Source of the DNA: Rhodoflexus caldus
Lineage (GTDB): Bacteria > Bacteroidota > Bacteroidia > Cytophagales > Thermoflexibacteraceae
Length of the DNA stretch: 64,000 nucleotides
Direction of reading: 5' to 3'
Assembly (NCBI RefSeq): GCF_021206925.1
Contig: NZ_JAJPRF010000007.1
Coordinates: forward strand, 62,001 to 126,000
The notes under the pieces are model-generated. The model saw only the letters and a list, made by a program, of their open reading frames with translations, did no database searches and had not been told where the DNA came from. A program made the translations under genes and the position numbers. Each line of letters opens with the position of its first letter. Positions within the stretch are counted from its first letter, which is position 1. Shown piece after piece: positions 52,340 to 61,418 of the stretch.

Positions 52340-52713
52340 TGGCATTCCTCATGGATAGTAACCTGATTATTTATGCTTGTCAAGCCAATAATCAGGAACT
52401 GCGAAATTGGGTTATCCATAACAACCCCATTGTTTCAATTATCAGTAAAATTGAAACAATGGGCTATCATAGGATAAAAGCGGCTGAAAAGTTATTGTTG
52501 GAAGCGCTTTTTGAAGCTGCGGTAGTTCTGCCACTAACTGATGCAATTGCAGAAACAGCAATTGCACTAAGGCAACAGAAGAGCATGACTCTTGGCGATG
52601 CATTAATTGCGGCGACTGCCATAGAACACCGACTAAGCCTCGCAACAGCTAATACAAAAGACTTTGAACATATTGAGAACCTGCTTGTAGTAAATCCATT
52701 GACTGCCCATTAA
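52339..52713 (+). CDS. vapC: PIN domain toxin (VapC-like ribonuclease)
   Basis: The 124-residue protein has the PIN catalytic residues in order: Asp in LMDSNLIIY near residue 6, Glu in ISKIETMGY near residue 39, Asp in TLGDALIAATA near residue 88, and a final Asp/Asn region LATANTKDF near residue 107. PIN toxins cleave RNA, often tRNA, when free of antitoxin. The pair sits between the giant lipoprotein and a hydroxyacid dehydrogenase, in an otherwise ordinary region, so it may be a small acquired module. Confidence 0.88.
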   Translation: MAFLMDSNLIIYACQANNQELRNWVIHNNPIVSIISKIETMGYHRIKAAEKLLLEALFEAAVVLPLTDAIAETAIALRQQKSMTLGDALIAATAIEHRLSLATANTKDFEHIENLLVVNPLTAH

Positions 52714-52742
52714 CTTTCTACAGAAAAGTCCTTGCCCTATCG

Positions 52743-52750
52743 TACTTTTG
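52743..52750 (+). promoter_or_regulatory. Possible -7 element of the hydroxyacid dehydrogenase gene
   Basis: TACTTTTG matches TAnnTTTG and lies 29 bases before the ATG at 52779. A -33 box is not clear. Confidence 0.35.
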
Positions 52751-52778
52751 TCTGTCAATAGGCTCTTTATTCTATCCT

Positions 52779-53711
52779 ATGAAAGTACTGCTTAGCTGCC
52801 CTCCCATGATTGGGCAAATCCACGAGTTCAGGCATCTGTTTGAAGCACAGGGCATTGAATTAGTTATTCCTGACTTTGTGCAAACCCTGACCGAGCAACA
52901 ACTCATTGAGTTACTGCCCGAATTTGACGGCTGGATTATCGGTGATGACCCTGCCAATGAAAAAGTGCTGACCGCAGGAAAAGCCGGTAAGTTGAAAGCC
53001 TGTGTCAAATGGGGCATCGGCGTGGACAATGTGGACTTTAAAGCCTGTGAAAAGTTGGGGATTCCTGTTTCCAATACGCCCTATATGTTCGGCAATGAAG
53101 TAGCTGATTTAGCGGTTTCTTATGTATTGGCATTGGCGCGGCACACTTTCCCTATTCACAAAGGTGTAATGGAAGGCCGTTGGCCTAAACCGCCCGGTAT
53201 GAGCCTGCAAGGTAAAACCGCTGCCATTCTGGGCTATGGCGATATTGGGATGCACGTTGCCAAAAGGCTCGCCGCTTTTGATATGCACCTGATAGCCTAC
53301 GACCCCTACACCCGTTTCCGCGACAAGGTAAAAGGCGTTGAATTTCAGACATTCCCGAACGGGCTTTCCTATGCCGATTTTCTGATTGTTACTTGCTCAC
53401 TAACTCCCGAAACCCGTCATCTGGTTAATGCCGGCACAATAGGCATGGGCAAAGACGGTATGCGCATCGTCAATGTATCGCGCGGGCCTGTGATAGACGA
53501 GAAGGCACTGATTGAAGCACTCAAAACAGGCAAAGTAGCAGCAGCAGCGCTGGATGTATTTGAAAATGAGCCGCTTCCGATGGACTCTCCGCTGCGCCAT
53601 TTTGAGCAATGCATTTTTGGCACACACAACGGCTCTAATACAGTAGAAGCCGTACATCGGGCAAGTATGCGCGCCATAGAATTGCTGTTTGGCTTTTTAG
53701 GAATCAAGTAA
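52779..53711 (+). CDS. D-2-hydroxyacid dehydrogenase (phosphoglycerate dehydrogenase-like)
   Basis: The 310-residue enzyme reduces a 2-keto acid with NAD(P)H, or the reverse. The nucleotide loop LGYGDIGMHVAKRL is near residue 150. The catalytic residues are Arg in NVSRGPVIDEKAL near residue 231, Glu in VFENEPLP near residue 261, and His in GTHNGSNT near residue 285. The usual TPH becomes GTH, which is also found in some members. It is closest in look to phosphoglycerate dehydrogenase-like proteins, but lacks the ACT regulatory domain. It precedes FkbM by 21 bases, likely as one operon with the M42 gene. Confidence 0.88.
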   Translation: MKVLLSCPPMIGQIHEFRHLFEAQGIELVIPDFVQTLTEQQLIELLPEFDGWIIGDDPANEKVLTAGKAGKLKACVKWGIGVDNVDFKACEKLGIPVSNTPYMFGNEVADLAVSYVLALARHTFPIHKGVMEGRWPKPPGMSLQGKTAAILGYGDIGMHVAKRLAAFDMHLIAYDPYTRFRDKVKGVEFQTFPNGLSYADFLIVTCSLTPETRHLVNAGTIGMGKDGMRIVNVSRGPVIDEKALIEALKTGKVAAAALDVFENEPLPMDSPLRHFEQCIFGTHNGSNTVEAVHRASMRAIELLFGFLGIK

Positions 53712-53732
53712 TTGCGCTGCAACCAACTGTCT

Positions 53733-54560
53733 ATGCTTAAAAATCTGATTTACAGGCTTCTGGGAAGACGTAATACCAAAAAACTCTTCTATCGGCTGCG
53801 CCCTAACCGAAAACCTCATTTTTCGGAAGCGGAGATTATTGCAGATTTTTTCTTTGATTTTCTCAAACCGGCACATCCGTGTACCATGATAGACGTTGGC
53901 GTACATTTCGGAGAATCCTGTGCGGAATATGCAGCAGCGGGCTGGCGAGTTATTGGCTTTGAGCCCGACCCGAACAATCGCGCCAAAATTCCGCCCATCA
54001 AGGGGCTGCAACTGCTTCCCCTTGCCGTCAGCGACCAAGACAACCAAGTGGTGAACTTCTACACCAGTCGCGTTTCGTCGGGTATCTCATCCTTATCGGC
54101 TTTTCATTCTTCGCATTTACCCGCAACACAGGTAAAAACCATTACGCTGCGCACCATTTTGCAACAGGAAAAAGTTGCGCAGGTAGATTTTCTGAAAATT
54201 GACATTGAAGGGCATGATTTGTTTGCCCTCAAAGGCTTTCCGTTTGAAACCTGCCAACCTACGGTTATTCTCTGCGAATTTGAAGACTACAAAACCGTAC
54301 CCAACGGCTACACGTACACTACACTGGGCGATTTTTTGTGCGACAAAGGCTATATGGTATATCTTTCCGAATGGAAACCCATCGTACAGTACGGCACTCA
54401 ACATGAATGGGACAGCATCAAGCCCTACCCTTCCCGCTTACAAAATGCACAAGGCTGGGGCAATTTTATAGCCGTACTACCCGATTATCAGGCACTTTTT
54501 GAGCAGGCACTGCAACGCTATCTGCATTTTATCCGACAATACTCATCTACTCATCACTAA
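53733..54560 (+). CDS. FkbM family methyltransferase
   Basis: The 275-residue protein has the FkbM-type SAM-binding pattern: MIDVGVHFGESC near residue 53 (motif I), VIGFEPDPNNR near residue 77, and VDFLKIDIEGHDLFALKGF near residue 152 (post-motif with conserved Asp-Glu-Gly). FkbM enzymes O-methylate sugars or other small molecules, often in surface polysaccharide or specialised metabolism. No glycosyltransferase is in the window, so the acceptor is unknown. The ATG at 53733 fits; an upstream in-frame codon at 53712 lies too close to the previous stop. Confidence 0.87.
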   Translation: MLKNLIYRLLGRRNTKKLFYRLRPNRKPHFSEAEIIADFFFDFLKPAHPCTMIDVGVHFGESCAEYAAAGWRVIGFEPDPNNRAKIPPIKGLQLLPLAVSDQDNQVVNFYTSRVSSGISSLSAFHSSHLPATQVKTITLRTILQQEKVAQVDFLKIDIEGHDLFALKGFPFETCQPTVILCEFEDYKTVPNGYTYTTLGDFLCDKGYMVYLSEWKPIVQYGTQHEWDSIKPYPSRLQNAQGWGNFIAVLPDYQALFEQALQRYLHFIRQYSSTHH

Positions 54561-54574
54561 ACCATTTTTGCATT

Positions 54575-55645
54575 ATGGACAGTAAAAGCAAAGAGTTTCT
54601 CTACCGCTACCTGAACAACGCCTCCCCCACAGGTTTTGAAACACCCGGCCAGCAAATTTGGCTGGACTACCTCAAACCATACACACACAGCTACTTCACC
54701 GATACCTATGGCACAGCCGTAGCAGTCATCAATCCCGACAAGCCCTACAAAGTCGTGATTGAGGCACATGCCGATGAAATTGCTTGGTTTGTCAATTATA
54801 TTTCACCGGATGGATACATCTACGTAGTCCGCAATGGTGGCTCCGACTATGCCATTGCCCCATCCATGCGGGTAAATATCCATACAGAAAAGGGCATTGT
54901 CAAAGGCGTGTTCGGATGGCCGGCCATTCACGTGCGCGATGACAAAGACGACCCCAAACCTTCCCAAAAAAATATCATCATAGACTGCGGCTGCGACACC
55001 AAAGAACAAGTAGAGGCATTGGGAATCCACGTAGGATGTGTAGTTACCTATGAAGACGGTTTTACGGAACTCAATGACAAGTACTTCGTAGGCCGTGCAA
55101 TAGACAACCGAATGGGCGGCTTTATGATTGCAGAAGTAGCCCGCCGCCTGCATGAAAACGGCGTACAACTTCCTTACACACTCTACGTAGTTAATTCGGT
55201 TCAGGAAGAAATCGGGTTGCGTGGGGCAGAAATGATTGCACGCCGCTTACAAGCCGATGTGGCCGTATGTACCGATGTATGCCACGACACCAAATCACCG
55301 TTGTACGACAAAATTAAAAGTGGCGAACAAGTCTGTGGCAAAGGGCCTGTCCTTACCTACGGGCCGGCAGTTCAAAACAACCTGCTTAAAAACATCATTG
55401 AAGTAGCACAGAAGGAAAATATTCCATTCCAACGGGCGGCAGCTTCGCGCAGCACCGGTACAGATACCGACGCATTTGCCTATTCAAGCGTAGGTACAGC
55501 CTCCGCGCTTATTTCGCTGCCTCTGAAATATATGCACACCACCGTAGAGATGGCACATCAGGAAGATGTAGAAAACTGCATTCGTCTGATGTACAGTTTC
55601 TTAGTACAGTTGCCGGCCGGAACAGATTTCAGATACATCAAGTAA
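54575..55645 (+). CDS. M42 family metallopeptidase (glutamyl aminopeptidase-like)
   Basis: The 356-residue protein belongs to the M42 aminopeptidases, which assemble as dodecamers with two metals. Metal and catalytic motifs are in place: EAHADEIA near residue 64, GRAIDNRMGG near residue 176, VQEEIGLRGAEM near residue 209 (catalytic Glu), and CTDVCHD near residue 231. A late His is seen in YMHTTVEMAH near residue 322. It is cytoplasmic and trims peptides. It follows FkbM by 14 bases and ends at the terminator at 55657-55692. Confidence 0.93.
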   Translation: MDSKSKEFLYRYLNNASPTGFETPGQQIWLDYLKPYTHSYFTDTYGTAVAVINPDKPYKVVIEAHADEIAWFVNYISPDGYIYVVRNGGSDYAIAPSMRVNIHTEKGIVKGVFGWPAIHVRDDKDDPKPSQKNIIIDCGCDTKEQVEALGIHVGCVVTYEDGFTELNDKYFVGRAIDNRMGGFMIAEVARRLHENGVQLPYTLYVVNSVQEEIGLRGAEMIARRLQADVAVCTDVCHDTKSPLYDKIKSGEQVCGKGPVLTYGPAVQNNLLKNIIEVAQKENIPFQRAAASRSTGTDTDAFAYSSVGTASALISLPLKYMHTTVEMAHQEDVENCIRLMYSFLVQLPAGTDFRYIK

Positions 55646-55656
55646 TCACAAGTAGG

Positions 55657-55692
55657 AAAAGCCCTCAGAATCATACAACTCTGAGGGCTTTT
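55657..55692. terminator. Bidirectional terminator between convergent genes
   Basis: A perfect 13-bp stem AAAAGCCCTCAGA / TCTGAGGGCTTTT with a 10-base loop between the M42 gene (plus) and the gene at 55713 (minus). A and T tracts on both sides serve both directions. Confidence 0.9.
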
Positions 55693-55712
55693 GTTATGTA
55701 TGTAAGCAGAAA

Positions 55713-56144
55713 TTATCGCTTAAAGCCGAGTACGGCAGCGCCGCAATAACTTTCAGACTCTTTGAATGAGAACAGGATGTAGTAAATACCCGTAGAGCGG
55801 CAACGATAAGTCCAACCCGGATAAGATTTACCATTCAAGTTATTCGTCGTAAGCTCCTGCCGCTGATTATCCAGCAAGGTTGCTACAATACCTTTCGCGC
55901 CGCCATCTTTACCTTCAATACGGAGCATGTAGTTGGTGTCTTTGCTAAATACGCAGGTATATTCAATGTTCTTGCGAACGCCATTTTTACCATCTACTTT
56001 ATAGCTTTTCACAAAGGTATAGCCTTGTTGCAATGCTTTCAGTGCCTTTTGGCTATATCCTTCTGCATCGCACTGAGCGAATACACCGATAGAGAAGAAT
56101 AAGAAAGGCAATAATGCTGCTGTTTTAGTTAGTGCATTTCGCAT
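55713..56144 (-). CDS. Small secreted protein of unknown function
   Basis: The 143-residue protein starts MRNALTKTAALLPFLFFSIG and has a signal peptide ending FAQ. The mature part begins CDAEGYSQKALKALQQGYTFVKSYKVDG and is a single compact domain with Cys at both ends and a middle Cys pair (TYRCRSTG, ESYCGAA). Pairing of these would give disulfides. No motif is recognised. The ATG at 56144 is preferred over the GTG at 56150. It follows the lipoprotein gene at 56170 by 25 bases, suggesting one operon. Confidence 0.7.
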   Translation of the reverse strand: MRNALTKTAALLPFLFFSIGVFAQCDAEGYSQKALKALQQGYTFVKSYKVDGKNGVRKNIEYTCVFSKDTNYMLRIEGKDGGAKGIVATLLDNQRQELTTNNLNGKSYPGWTYRCRSTGIYYILFSFKESESYCGAAVLGFKR

Positions 56145-56169
56145 ATTCACAAAAGAAGTTTAAAAAGAA

Positions 56170-57075
56170 TTAAGACTTGATAATTTTATTACGGATAGAC
56201 TTAACCATGCTGGTAATTGCCTGCACATCGGCATCTTGAATGATAATGGTGCTGACCGTATTGTCTTCTGTAATGATTTCACCATTTACCACCTTCTGTG
56301 TGGGCTTTCCAACAGTAGTCTTAATCTGAACTTTGCTGTAAATCTTGTTTAACTCTTTCAAGTCCGCAATCAAGGTTGCAAAGTTAGGCTTAGTCTTATA
56401 AACATCTAAGATAGTCAAAATTTGCTCCAAGGCAATTTTTTGCTCGCCAATACGGTCTCTTAACTCTTTATTATTGGCTTTTTGATTCACAAGCGTGGTT
56501 AAGTAAAGAGCTTCAACCCATCCGCCGGTCAGAATCAGGATAGTTAAACTTTCGCGCTTCTGTTCGTTCAGGTGGTTGTGAATTTTTTCCAAATTCTGCT
56601 GTGTCAGTTGGAGCAATTGCTCTACATTACCGCTGCTGGAAGCGAGTTCCTTGATGGTTTTGTAGTCAAAATACTGTCCAATACCCAAGTTATCTGCCAG
56701 TTTCTTAACAGCGTTCAGGTAATTGAGCACATCCTGATTTTTATCGTACAAATTGGCAAAACCAAGGTCTGTGCTGTAAACACCCAAATTCAAGGCTTGG
56801 CTGTAGTTGGTATTATAATTTGTTACCAGATTGTGGTCATTCAGGTTAGAAACATTGTATGGAGCACCAATGCCTTTAATCAGGAAGGAAGTTTCAATCG
56901 GAGAAGGTATGGATTGCATAATATTGGCAACCAAATCATCCGAAATTTGGGGTAAAGCTGCCTCACTTGCAGCATCAGGAGCATTGTTCACCACCTGCTG
57001 GGTATTGCTTTCGGGGGTATTGGCACCGCAGGCAAGCATTAATACCAAGGAAAACGACAGATATAATCTTTTCAT
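56170..57075 (-). CDS. Lipoprotein of unknown function, helical
   Basis: The 301-residue protein starts MKRLYLSFSLVLMLAC with the lipobox Cys at residue 16. A Ser/Thr/Asn-rich linker follows, then a mostly helical domain (residues 40-290) with many Asn, Leu and Lys residues, such as NLEKIHNHLNEQKRESLTILILTGGWVEALYL. I recognise no family. It lies 95 bases after the ABC transporter gene on the same strand and 25 before the small secreted protein. The three may form an envelope unit. Confidence 0.7.
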   Translation of the reverse strand: MKRLYLSFSLVLMLACGANTPESNTQQVVNNAPDAASEAALPQISDDLVANIMQSIPSPIETSFLIKGIGAPYNVSNLNDHNLVTNYNTNYSQALNLGVYSTDLGFANLYDKNQDVLNYLNAVKKLADNLGIGQYFDYKTIKELASSSGNVEQLLQLTQQNLEKIHNHLNEQKRESLTILILTGGWVEALYLTTLVNQKANNKELRDRIGEQKIALEQILTILDVYKTKPNFATLIADLKELNKIYSKVQIKTTVGKPTQKVVNGEIITEDNTVSTIIIQDADVQAITSMVKSIRNKIIKS

Positions 57076-57170
57076 AATAAAAACGAGTCTTGTAGTTAGG
57101 GTAGCGTCCACAGTTATCTACGTTTTAGTTAATCAAAAAAAAAGCCAAAAATGAGCACTATGGTCAAAGA

Positions 57171-60100
57171 TTATCTCTTTGCAAATTCTAATTTACCGAA
57201 CAGCTTAATCAACTTACGTAACCACTCAAAGTAGAGTGCAATATACAACAACACGGTCATCAACCAAATAACTATCAGATTGAAATAGTAGGTACTTATC
57301 AGATTTCCGCCAAAGTGTTTGAACGGTGCAAAGAAATGTGTGCGATAATCCAGCAGATGTTCCGGCTCGGGCAGCGTAAATACAGGGTCTGTATTTTGGA
57401 TAATTTTATTGTCTTCTATGAATGTTTTATCAAGTACGTTTTCATTCTTGACAAAATCGGCAAGGTTGTCGTTGTAGTAAAGGTCTTTTAACTGATTGAT
57501 GGTGATGGCATTACCGGATTTCCGCGCCTGTTCTTCAAAAACCATGATGATAGAGTCGCGGGCATCTGCCATACGTGCCTGAATTTGACCGTACAAAATA
57601 TTCAACTGCCGAGTGTGCAACCTGATTTTCTCTAACGATTCCTCATTGAATGAGGCTGCATCGAGCAATGCGATAGCTTCCTCCTTACCGGGAACAGGCA
57701 TTTTGTCTTTTTTCAGTTCGGCTGCCACTATTGCAAGGTTGTTTTTTCGCTGTTCTTGCTCAGATGCAATACGGCTGTCGGTTAAATCACTTGCTGCTGT
57801 AAGCAGTTCATCTATCTTGGGCAACCAAAACGATGTTTTGTAGTTGGCAGCGCTTTCTTGCCGGTCTATTTCGTAGAACATGCGCTCATATGGGTTCGAT
57901 TTAAATTGCTCAACGCAAATGGCTTCATATGCCCATCGGGATGCCCATATGTCGGTAATCAAAGGCGTTTTACCCTTGCTTGCAATCGCATTATTCAACT
58001 TTTCAAAACTGAAAATACCACCGCTAAGTATCATTTGCGGAATCAGCAGCAACGGAATCAGTACATAAACCGTAACCGCATTGTTGAAAGCAGAAGATAT
58101 GTTCAGCCCCAACACATTGGCAAAGCAGGAAACAGAGAACAGCACCAACCAATAGGTAAAGTATTGCTCGCTGATACCAAGCACCAAATTGCCGATTACT
58201 ACGAATGAAAGGGTTTGTATGGCCGACAAGCTAAACAGGATAATCAGTTTTGAGAACAGATAGCTTGTACGGCTCAGATTAAGGAATGATTCCCTCTTCA
58301 ATATCTTTCTGTCGCTGATAATTTCTTCTGCGCTGACAGTAAGCCCCATAAACAATGCAATGATAATGCAGATAAGTATGTAGGCCGGGATATTGTCATT
58401 GTAGCGGAATACATACTCGCCTTTACCTAAGCTGTCTTTGTAACGAATCACCAAAGACATTAACAAGGCAAGTGCGGGAGCCTCAATCAGGTTCACAGTC
58501 AAATACTGTCTGTTACTGATTTTAGCAATAGCATCGCGCGTGGTAAAAATAATGGTTTGCTTGAGCTTAGACGGAATATGCAGTGTTTTGGGCGGCTTCT
58601 CACGAACTTCCTCTACCCGCTCTACTTTAAAATTAGCCTGATACATTTCGTTCCATTCCTCAGGCGTAATTTTCCGTTTGTTGGTAAACTCACCGTATTC
58701 ATCAACCACACGGGCTTCAATAATATTGAATATCTGTTCGGGGTTTACGTTGCCGCAAGTCATGCACTGGCCGCGTTCACTGCCTACCTGACGCGTTGCC
58801 TTTTTGAAATATGTAACAGCCTCTACCGGATTGCCGTAGAACGCCGGATAGCCGCCGGTATCGAGGATGTACATCTTGTCAAACATCTTGTAGATGTCCG
58901 ATGAGGGCTGGTGTATAACCGTAAATACCAATTTCCCTTTCAGGGAAAGTTCTTTGAGCAAGTCTATTACGTTTTCGGAATCACGCGAAGAAAGACCGGA
59001 CGTTGGCTCATCCAAAAAGAGAATCCCCGGTTCGCGGATAAGTTCCAAAGCAATGTTGAGTCGTTTGCGCTGGCCACCGCTTATTTTTTTGTTCAGCGGA
59101 CTGCCGACTTTCAGGTGCATGATGCGGTCTAAGCCCAAACTCTCCAATACAGAAACAACTTTTTGGGTTATCTCGTCATCAGACAAGTCGCGGAAACACA
59201 ACTTGGCATTGTAAAACAGATTTTGGAATACAGTTAACTCCTCAATCAGCAAATCATCCTGCGATACGTACCCTATCACGCCCTCGATGTTTTTGCTTTC
59301 TACGGGGTCGTGAATGTTGAAACCGTTAATGGTTACTTTGCCTTCATAAGGAGCCTCTAACCCTGCCATTACATTGAGCAAGGTCGTTTTGCCTGCACCA
59401 CTGGCACCCATAATACCTATCAGTTTGCCTGCACCTTCGGAAATATTGATATTTCGCAGGCCGATGGTACCGTTAGGAAATTTGAACCAAACCGAATCAA
59501 CATTAAATGAAATGTTGTTTCTGACAGTGTCGGCAGTGTACTTGCTGATGAGGTCGCTGTAATAAAGCGGTGTACCCTTAGGGGTTTTAATGATACTACC
59601 GTTGGAAAATAAAACGATGCTGTCGCGCTTTACAAGCTGCCCGTTCAGGTAAATTTCATCGTGGCCGGTGTATTTGATAAAATATAAATCTACACTTTTG
59701 ACACGGATGAATATAATTTCGCCATCCAACTTGCCGCTATCTATGTAGCGTCTTTTACTGCCTTCGGTTGGAGGTTCGTCATCAAATATGAGAATATCTT
59801 CGGAGTCTAATGCAGACGAGTGTTCTTCTATTGCATAGGACTCCATCAGTTTGTATTCTTCTTTGGGGATATTGAAAACAGAAGCAACTGTCTGGATAAT
59901 TTCCATTCGTTGGGCAGTAAAACTCCGGTTTGAACCGACCATTTCCAACAGTTTAAAAAGTACGATAACTTTTTGCTTCTGTGTCAGCGTTTTGTTGATT
60001 CTACGACACAGCGACAATACGCGAACTGCCTCATTTACACGAGTAACTCTTTTTTTGCGCTCAACTTTGGTATCCCCTTCCTCCGAATCGTCATCGATAC

Positions 60101-60272
60101 CATATTCGGCATATTTATCGTACAGTGCCAAATATTCGGCCATTGTCTCCGAATCAAGGTCTTGCTGATAGAAGCTGATGATAAAATTTCGTTCAGCTTC
60201 GCTCACGCCTGTATCTTGTTTAGAGATAATGGCAAAAAGTTGGGTTAGTGCTTTGAGTATTTCCTCACTCAT
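57171..60272 (-). CDS. ABCG-like ABC transporter with N-terminal TerB-like and FHA-like domains
   Basis: The 1033-residue protein fuses several parts. Residues 1-150 are helical and resemble the TerB-like fold (SEAERNFIISFYQQDLD, RRINKTLTQKQKVIVLFKLLEMV). Residues 180-260 form a beta-rich FHA-like segment (EIYLNGQLVKRDSIVLFSNGSII). The ATPase follows with Walker A GASGAGKTT near residue 287, the signature SGGQRKRL near 396 and Walker B ILFLDEPTSGLSS near 415. A CMTCGNVNPEQIF patch near 510 precedes a permease with about six helices, interrupted by a long charged periplasmic or coiled segment (residues 800-960). This reverse ABCG-like half-transporter order (ATPase then permease) suggests export. 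It is separated from the SiaC gene by a terminator. The substrate is unknown. Confidence 0.8.
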   Translation of the reverse strand: MSEEILKALTQLFAIISKQDTGVSEAERNFIISFYQQDLDSETMAEYLALYDKYAEYGIDDDSEEGDTKVERKKRVTRVNEAVRVLSLCRRINKTLTQKQKVIVLFKLLEMVGSNRSFTAQRMEIIQTVASVFNIPKEEYKLMESYAIEEHSSALDSEDILIFDDEPPTEGSKRRYIDSGKLDGEIIFIRVKSVDLYFIKYTGHDEIYLNGQLVKRDSIVLFSNGSIIKTPKGTPLYYSDLISKYTADTVRNNISFNVDSVWFKFPNGTIGLRNINISEGAGKLIGIMGASGAGKTTLLNVMAGLEAPYEGKVTINGFNIHDPVESKNIEGVIGYVSQDDLLIEELTVFQNLFYNAKLCFRDLSDDEITQKVVSVLESLGLDRIMHLKVGSPLNKKISGGQRKRLNIALELIREPGILFLDEPTSGLSSRDSENVIDLLKELSLKGKLVFTVIHQPSSDIYKMFDKMYILDTGGYPAFYGNPVEAVTYFKKATRQVGSERGQCMTCGNVNPEQIFNIIEARVVDEYGEFTNKRKITPEEWNEMYQANFKVERVEEVREKPPKTLHIPSKLKQTIIFTTRDAIAKISNRQYLTVNLIEAPALALLMSLVIRYKDSLGKGEYVFRYNDNIPAYILICIIIALFMGLTVSAEEIISDRKILKRESFLNLSRTSYLFSKLIILFSLSAIQTLSFVVIGNLVLGISEQYFTYWLVLFSVSCFANVLGLNISSAFNNAVTVYVLIPLLLIPQMILSGGIFSFEKLNNAIASKGKTPLITDIWASRWAYEAICVEQFKSNPYERMFYEIDRQESAANYKTSFWLPKIDELLTAASDLTDSRIASEQEQRKNNLAIVAAELKKDKMPVPGKEEAIALLDAASFNEESLEKIRLHTRQLNILYGQIQARMADARDSIIMVFEEQARKSGNAITINQLKDLYYNDNLADFVKNENVLDKTFIEDNKIIQNTDPVFTLPEPEHLLDYRTHFFAPFKHFGGNLISTYYFNLIVIWLMTVLLYIALYFEWLRKLIKLFGKLEFAKR

Positions 60273-60303
60273 GGTAAGTCAGACTGCTGTGCTTCAATAA
60301 AAA

Positions 60304-60346
60304 CACTGCAAAGTCTTGGGTGAATGCACTTTTTGACTTTGCAGTG
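60304..60346 (-). terminator. Terminator between siaC and the ABC transporter gene
   Basis: A perfect 12-bp stem CACTGCAAAGTC / GACTTTGCAGTG with a 19-base loop, followed on the minus strand by TTTTTATTG. It ends the Sia transcript 24 bases past the siaC stop, although read-through cannot be excluded. Confidence 0.85.
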
Positions 60347-60369
60347 CCGTCAGAATTTAAGATAAGTTT

Positions 60370-60735
60370 TTAGTAAGACTTGAACTCAAATGGTACATTT
60401 TCAACAAGTTCTGAAAATTCTTCGCCGGCTTCTTCCATATCTTCATCGTCTTCGTGGTAATACCATGTAACGCGTGTGCCGGCAATGTTGTCCAGCTTGG
60501 AAAGAATATCCAGAATCAACTTGGAGGATGCTGTATTGAAATATTCCAGTTTAAATAAAAAGTTAGTTTCCGGATTAGGAGCAGCTTGGTACTTATCGAG
60601 CCACTCTAATATGGGTGCATAAAATTCCGCAGCATCTTCCGGCAAAGATCTTCCCGAGATTTCGAATAACGCCTTGTCTTTATCTAAAATGATTTTGGGC
60701 GTATCTTCTGTGCCTTCCAAATTAATGATTTCCAT
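60370..60735 (-). CDS. siaC: SiaC-like regulatory phosphoprotein (DUF1987)
   Basis: The 121-residue protein matches SiaC: MEIINLEGTEDTPKIILDKDKALFEISGRSLPEDAAEFY at the N terminus, KYQAAPNPETNFLFKLEYFNTASSKLILDIL in the middle and an acidic tail. In Pseudomonas, SiaC is phosphorylated by SiaB and dephosphorylated by SiaA, and the unphosphorylated form activates the cyclase SiaD. The Thr/Ser in FNTASSK is in the region of the known phosphosite. It lies 12 bases after SiaB. No SiaD is present here. Confidence 0.9.
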   Translation of the reverse strand: MEIINLEGTEDTPKIILDKDKALFEISGRSLPEDAAEFYAPILEWLDKYQAAPNPETNFLFKLEYFNTASSKLILDILSKLDNIAGTRVTWYYHEDDEDMEEAGEEFSELVENVPFEFKSY

Positions 60736-60747
60736 TGATTATATGAA

Positions 60748-61296
60748 TTAGCCGTTTGATCTTGAAATAGTGGTTCTGAGTGAAAAGAAAGAAAGCGCAT
60801 CGTTGATAGGCTCAAAGTCGTAGCGGAGTTTTTGTCCGGACTTACGTGCCATATCTATAAAACCAAGGCCTGCCCCTCCTTTGGAAGAAAGCTCACCGTT
60901 TTTGATGATTTCTTTATAGAGTTCTTTGAGCCCCTCTTTGTCTAAACTGTTAATATGAGCGAGGCGTGCGGAGAGGTCTTCTACTCGGTCTTGGGGGATG
61001 GCATTACCCGACGTGATGATGTACTCGTTGTTGTGCTTGCCTATCATGAATATGGCGCTGTTTTTACCATAGCTTTCCGTATCGTATGATTCGGCATGTT
61101 TACAGATGTTTTGTAAACATTCAACCATCACGTTAAACACTTTTCTTTTAATGGAGGCTTCCTCGCCGAAAGCATCCATGTTGCGTTCTGCCATTGCCAA
61201 GACCGATTTGGTTATCTCTTGGGTAAACTCGCCTTCGTATACCAAAATCAGGTTTTGCCTAAGCATTATCCTGTGCAAATCATAAATATATTTCAT
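60748..61296 (-). CDS. siaB: SiaB-like protein kinase (HATPase-type)
   Basis: The 182-residue protein carries the GHKL/HATPase elements of the SiaB family: VMVECLQNICKHAES near residue 51 (N box) and GGAGLGFIDMARKSG near residue 140 (G box). It lacks a histidine phosphoacceptor domain. In the Sia system it phosphorylates SiaC on Ser/Thr. It lies between the SiaA-like phosphatase and SiaC, the expected order, with 122 bases to the phosphatase stop. Confidence 0.88.
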   Translation of the reverse strand: MKYIYDLHRIMLRQNLILVYEGEFTQEITKSVLAMAERNMDAFGEEASIKRKVFNVMVECLQNICKHAESYDTESYGKNSAIFMIGKHNNEYIITSGNAIPQDRVEDLSARLAHINSLDKEGLKELYKEIIKNGELSSKGGAGLGFIDMARKSGQKLRYDFEPINDALSFFSLRTTISRSNG

Positions 61297-61418
61297 TGCA
61301 TATCAAGTTTGCATTGCAAGGTTTTTTCAGTTATAACAACGATGGAAATCGCAAAAAGTACCTTACATGTATTTTGTGGCTCAATTTAGTACTTTTTAGC
61401 TATTTCACACCCTATCAT

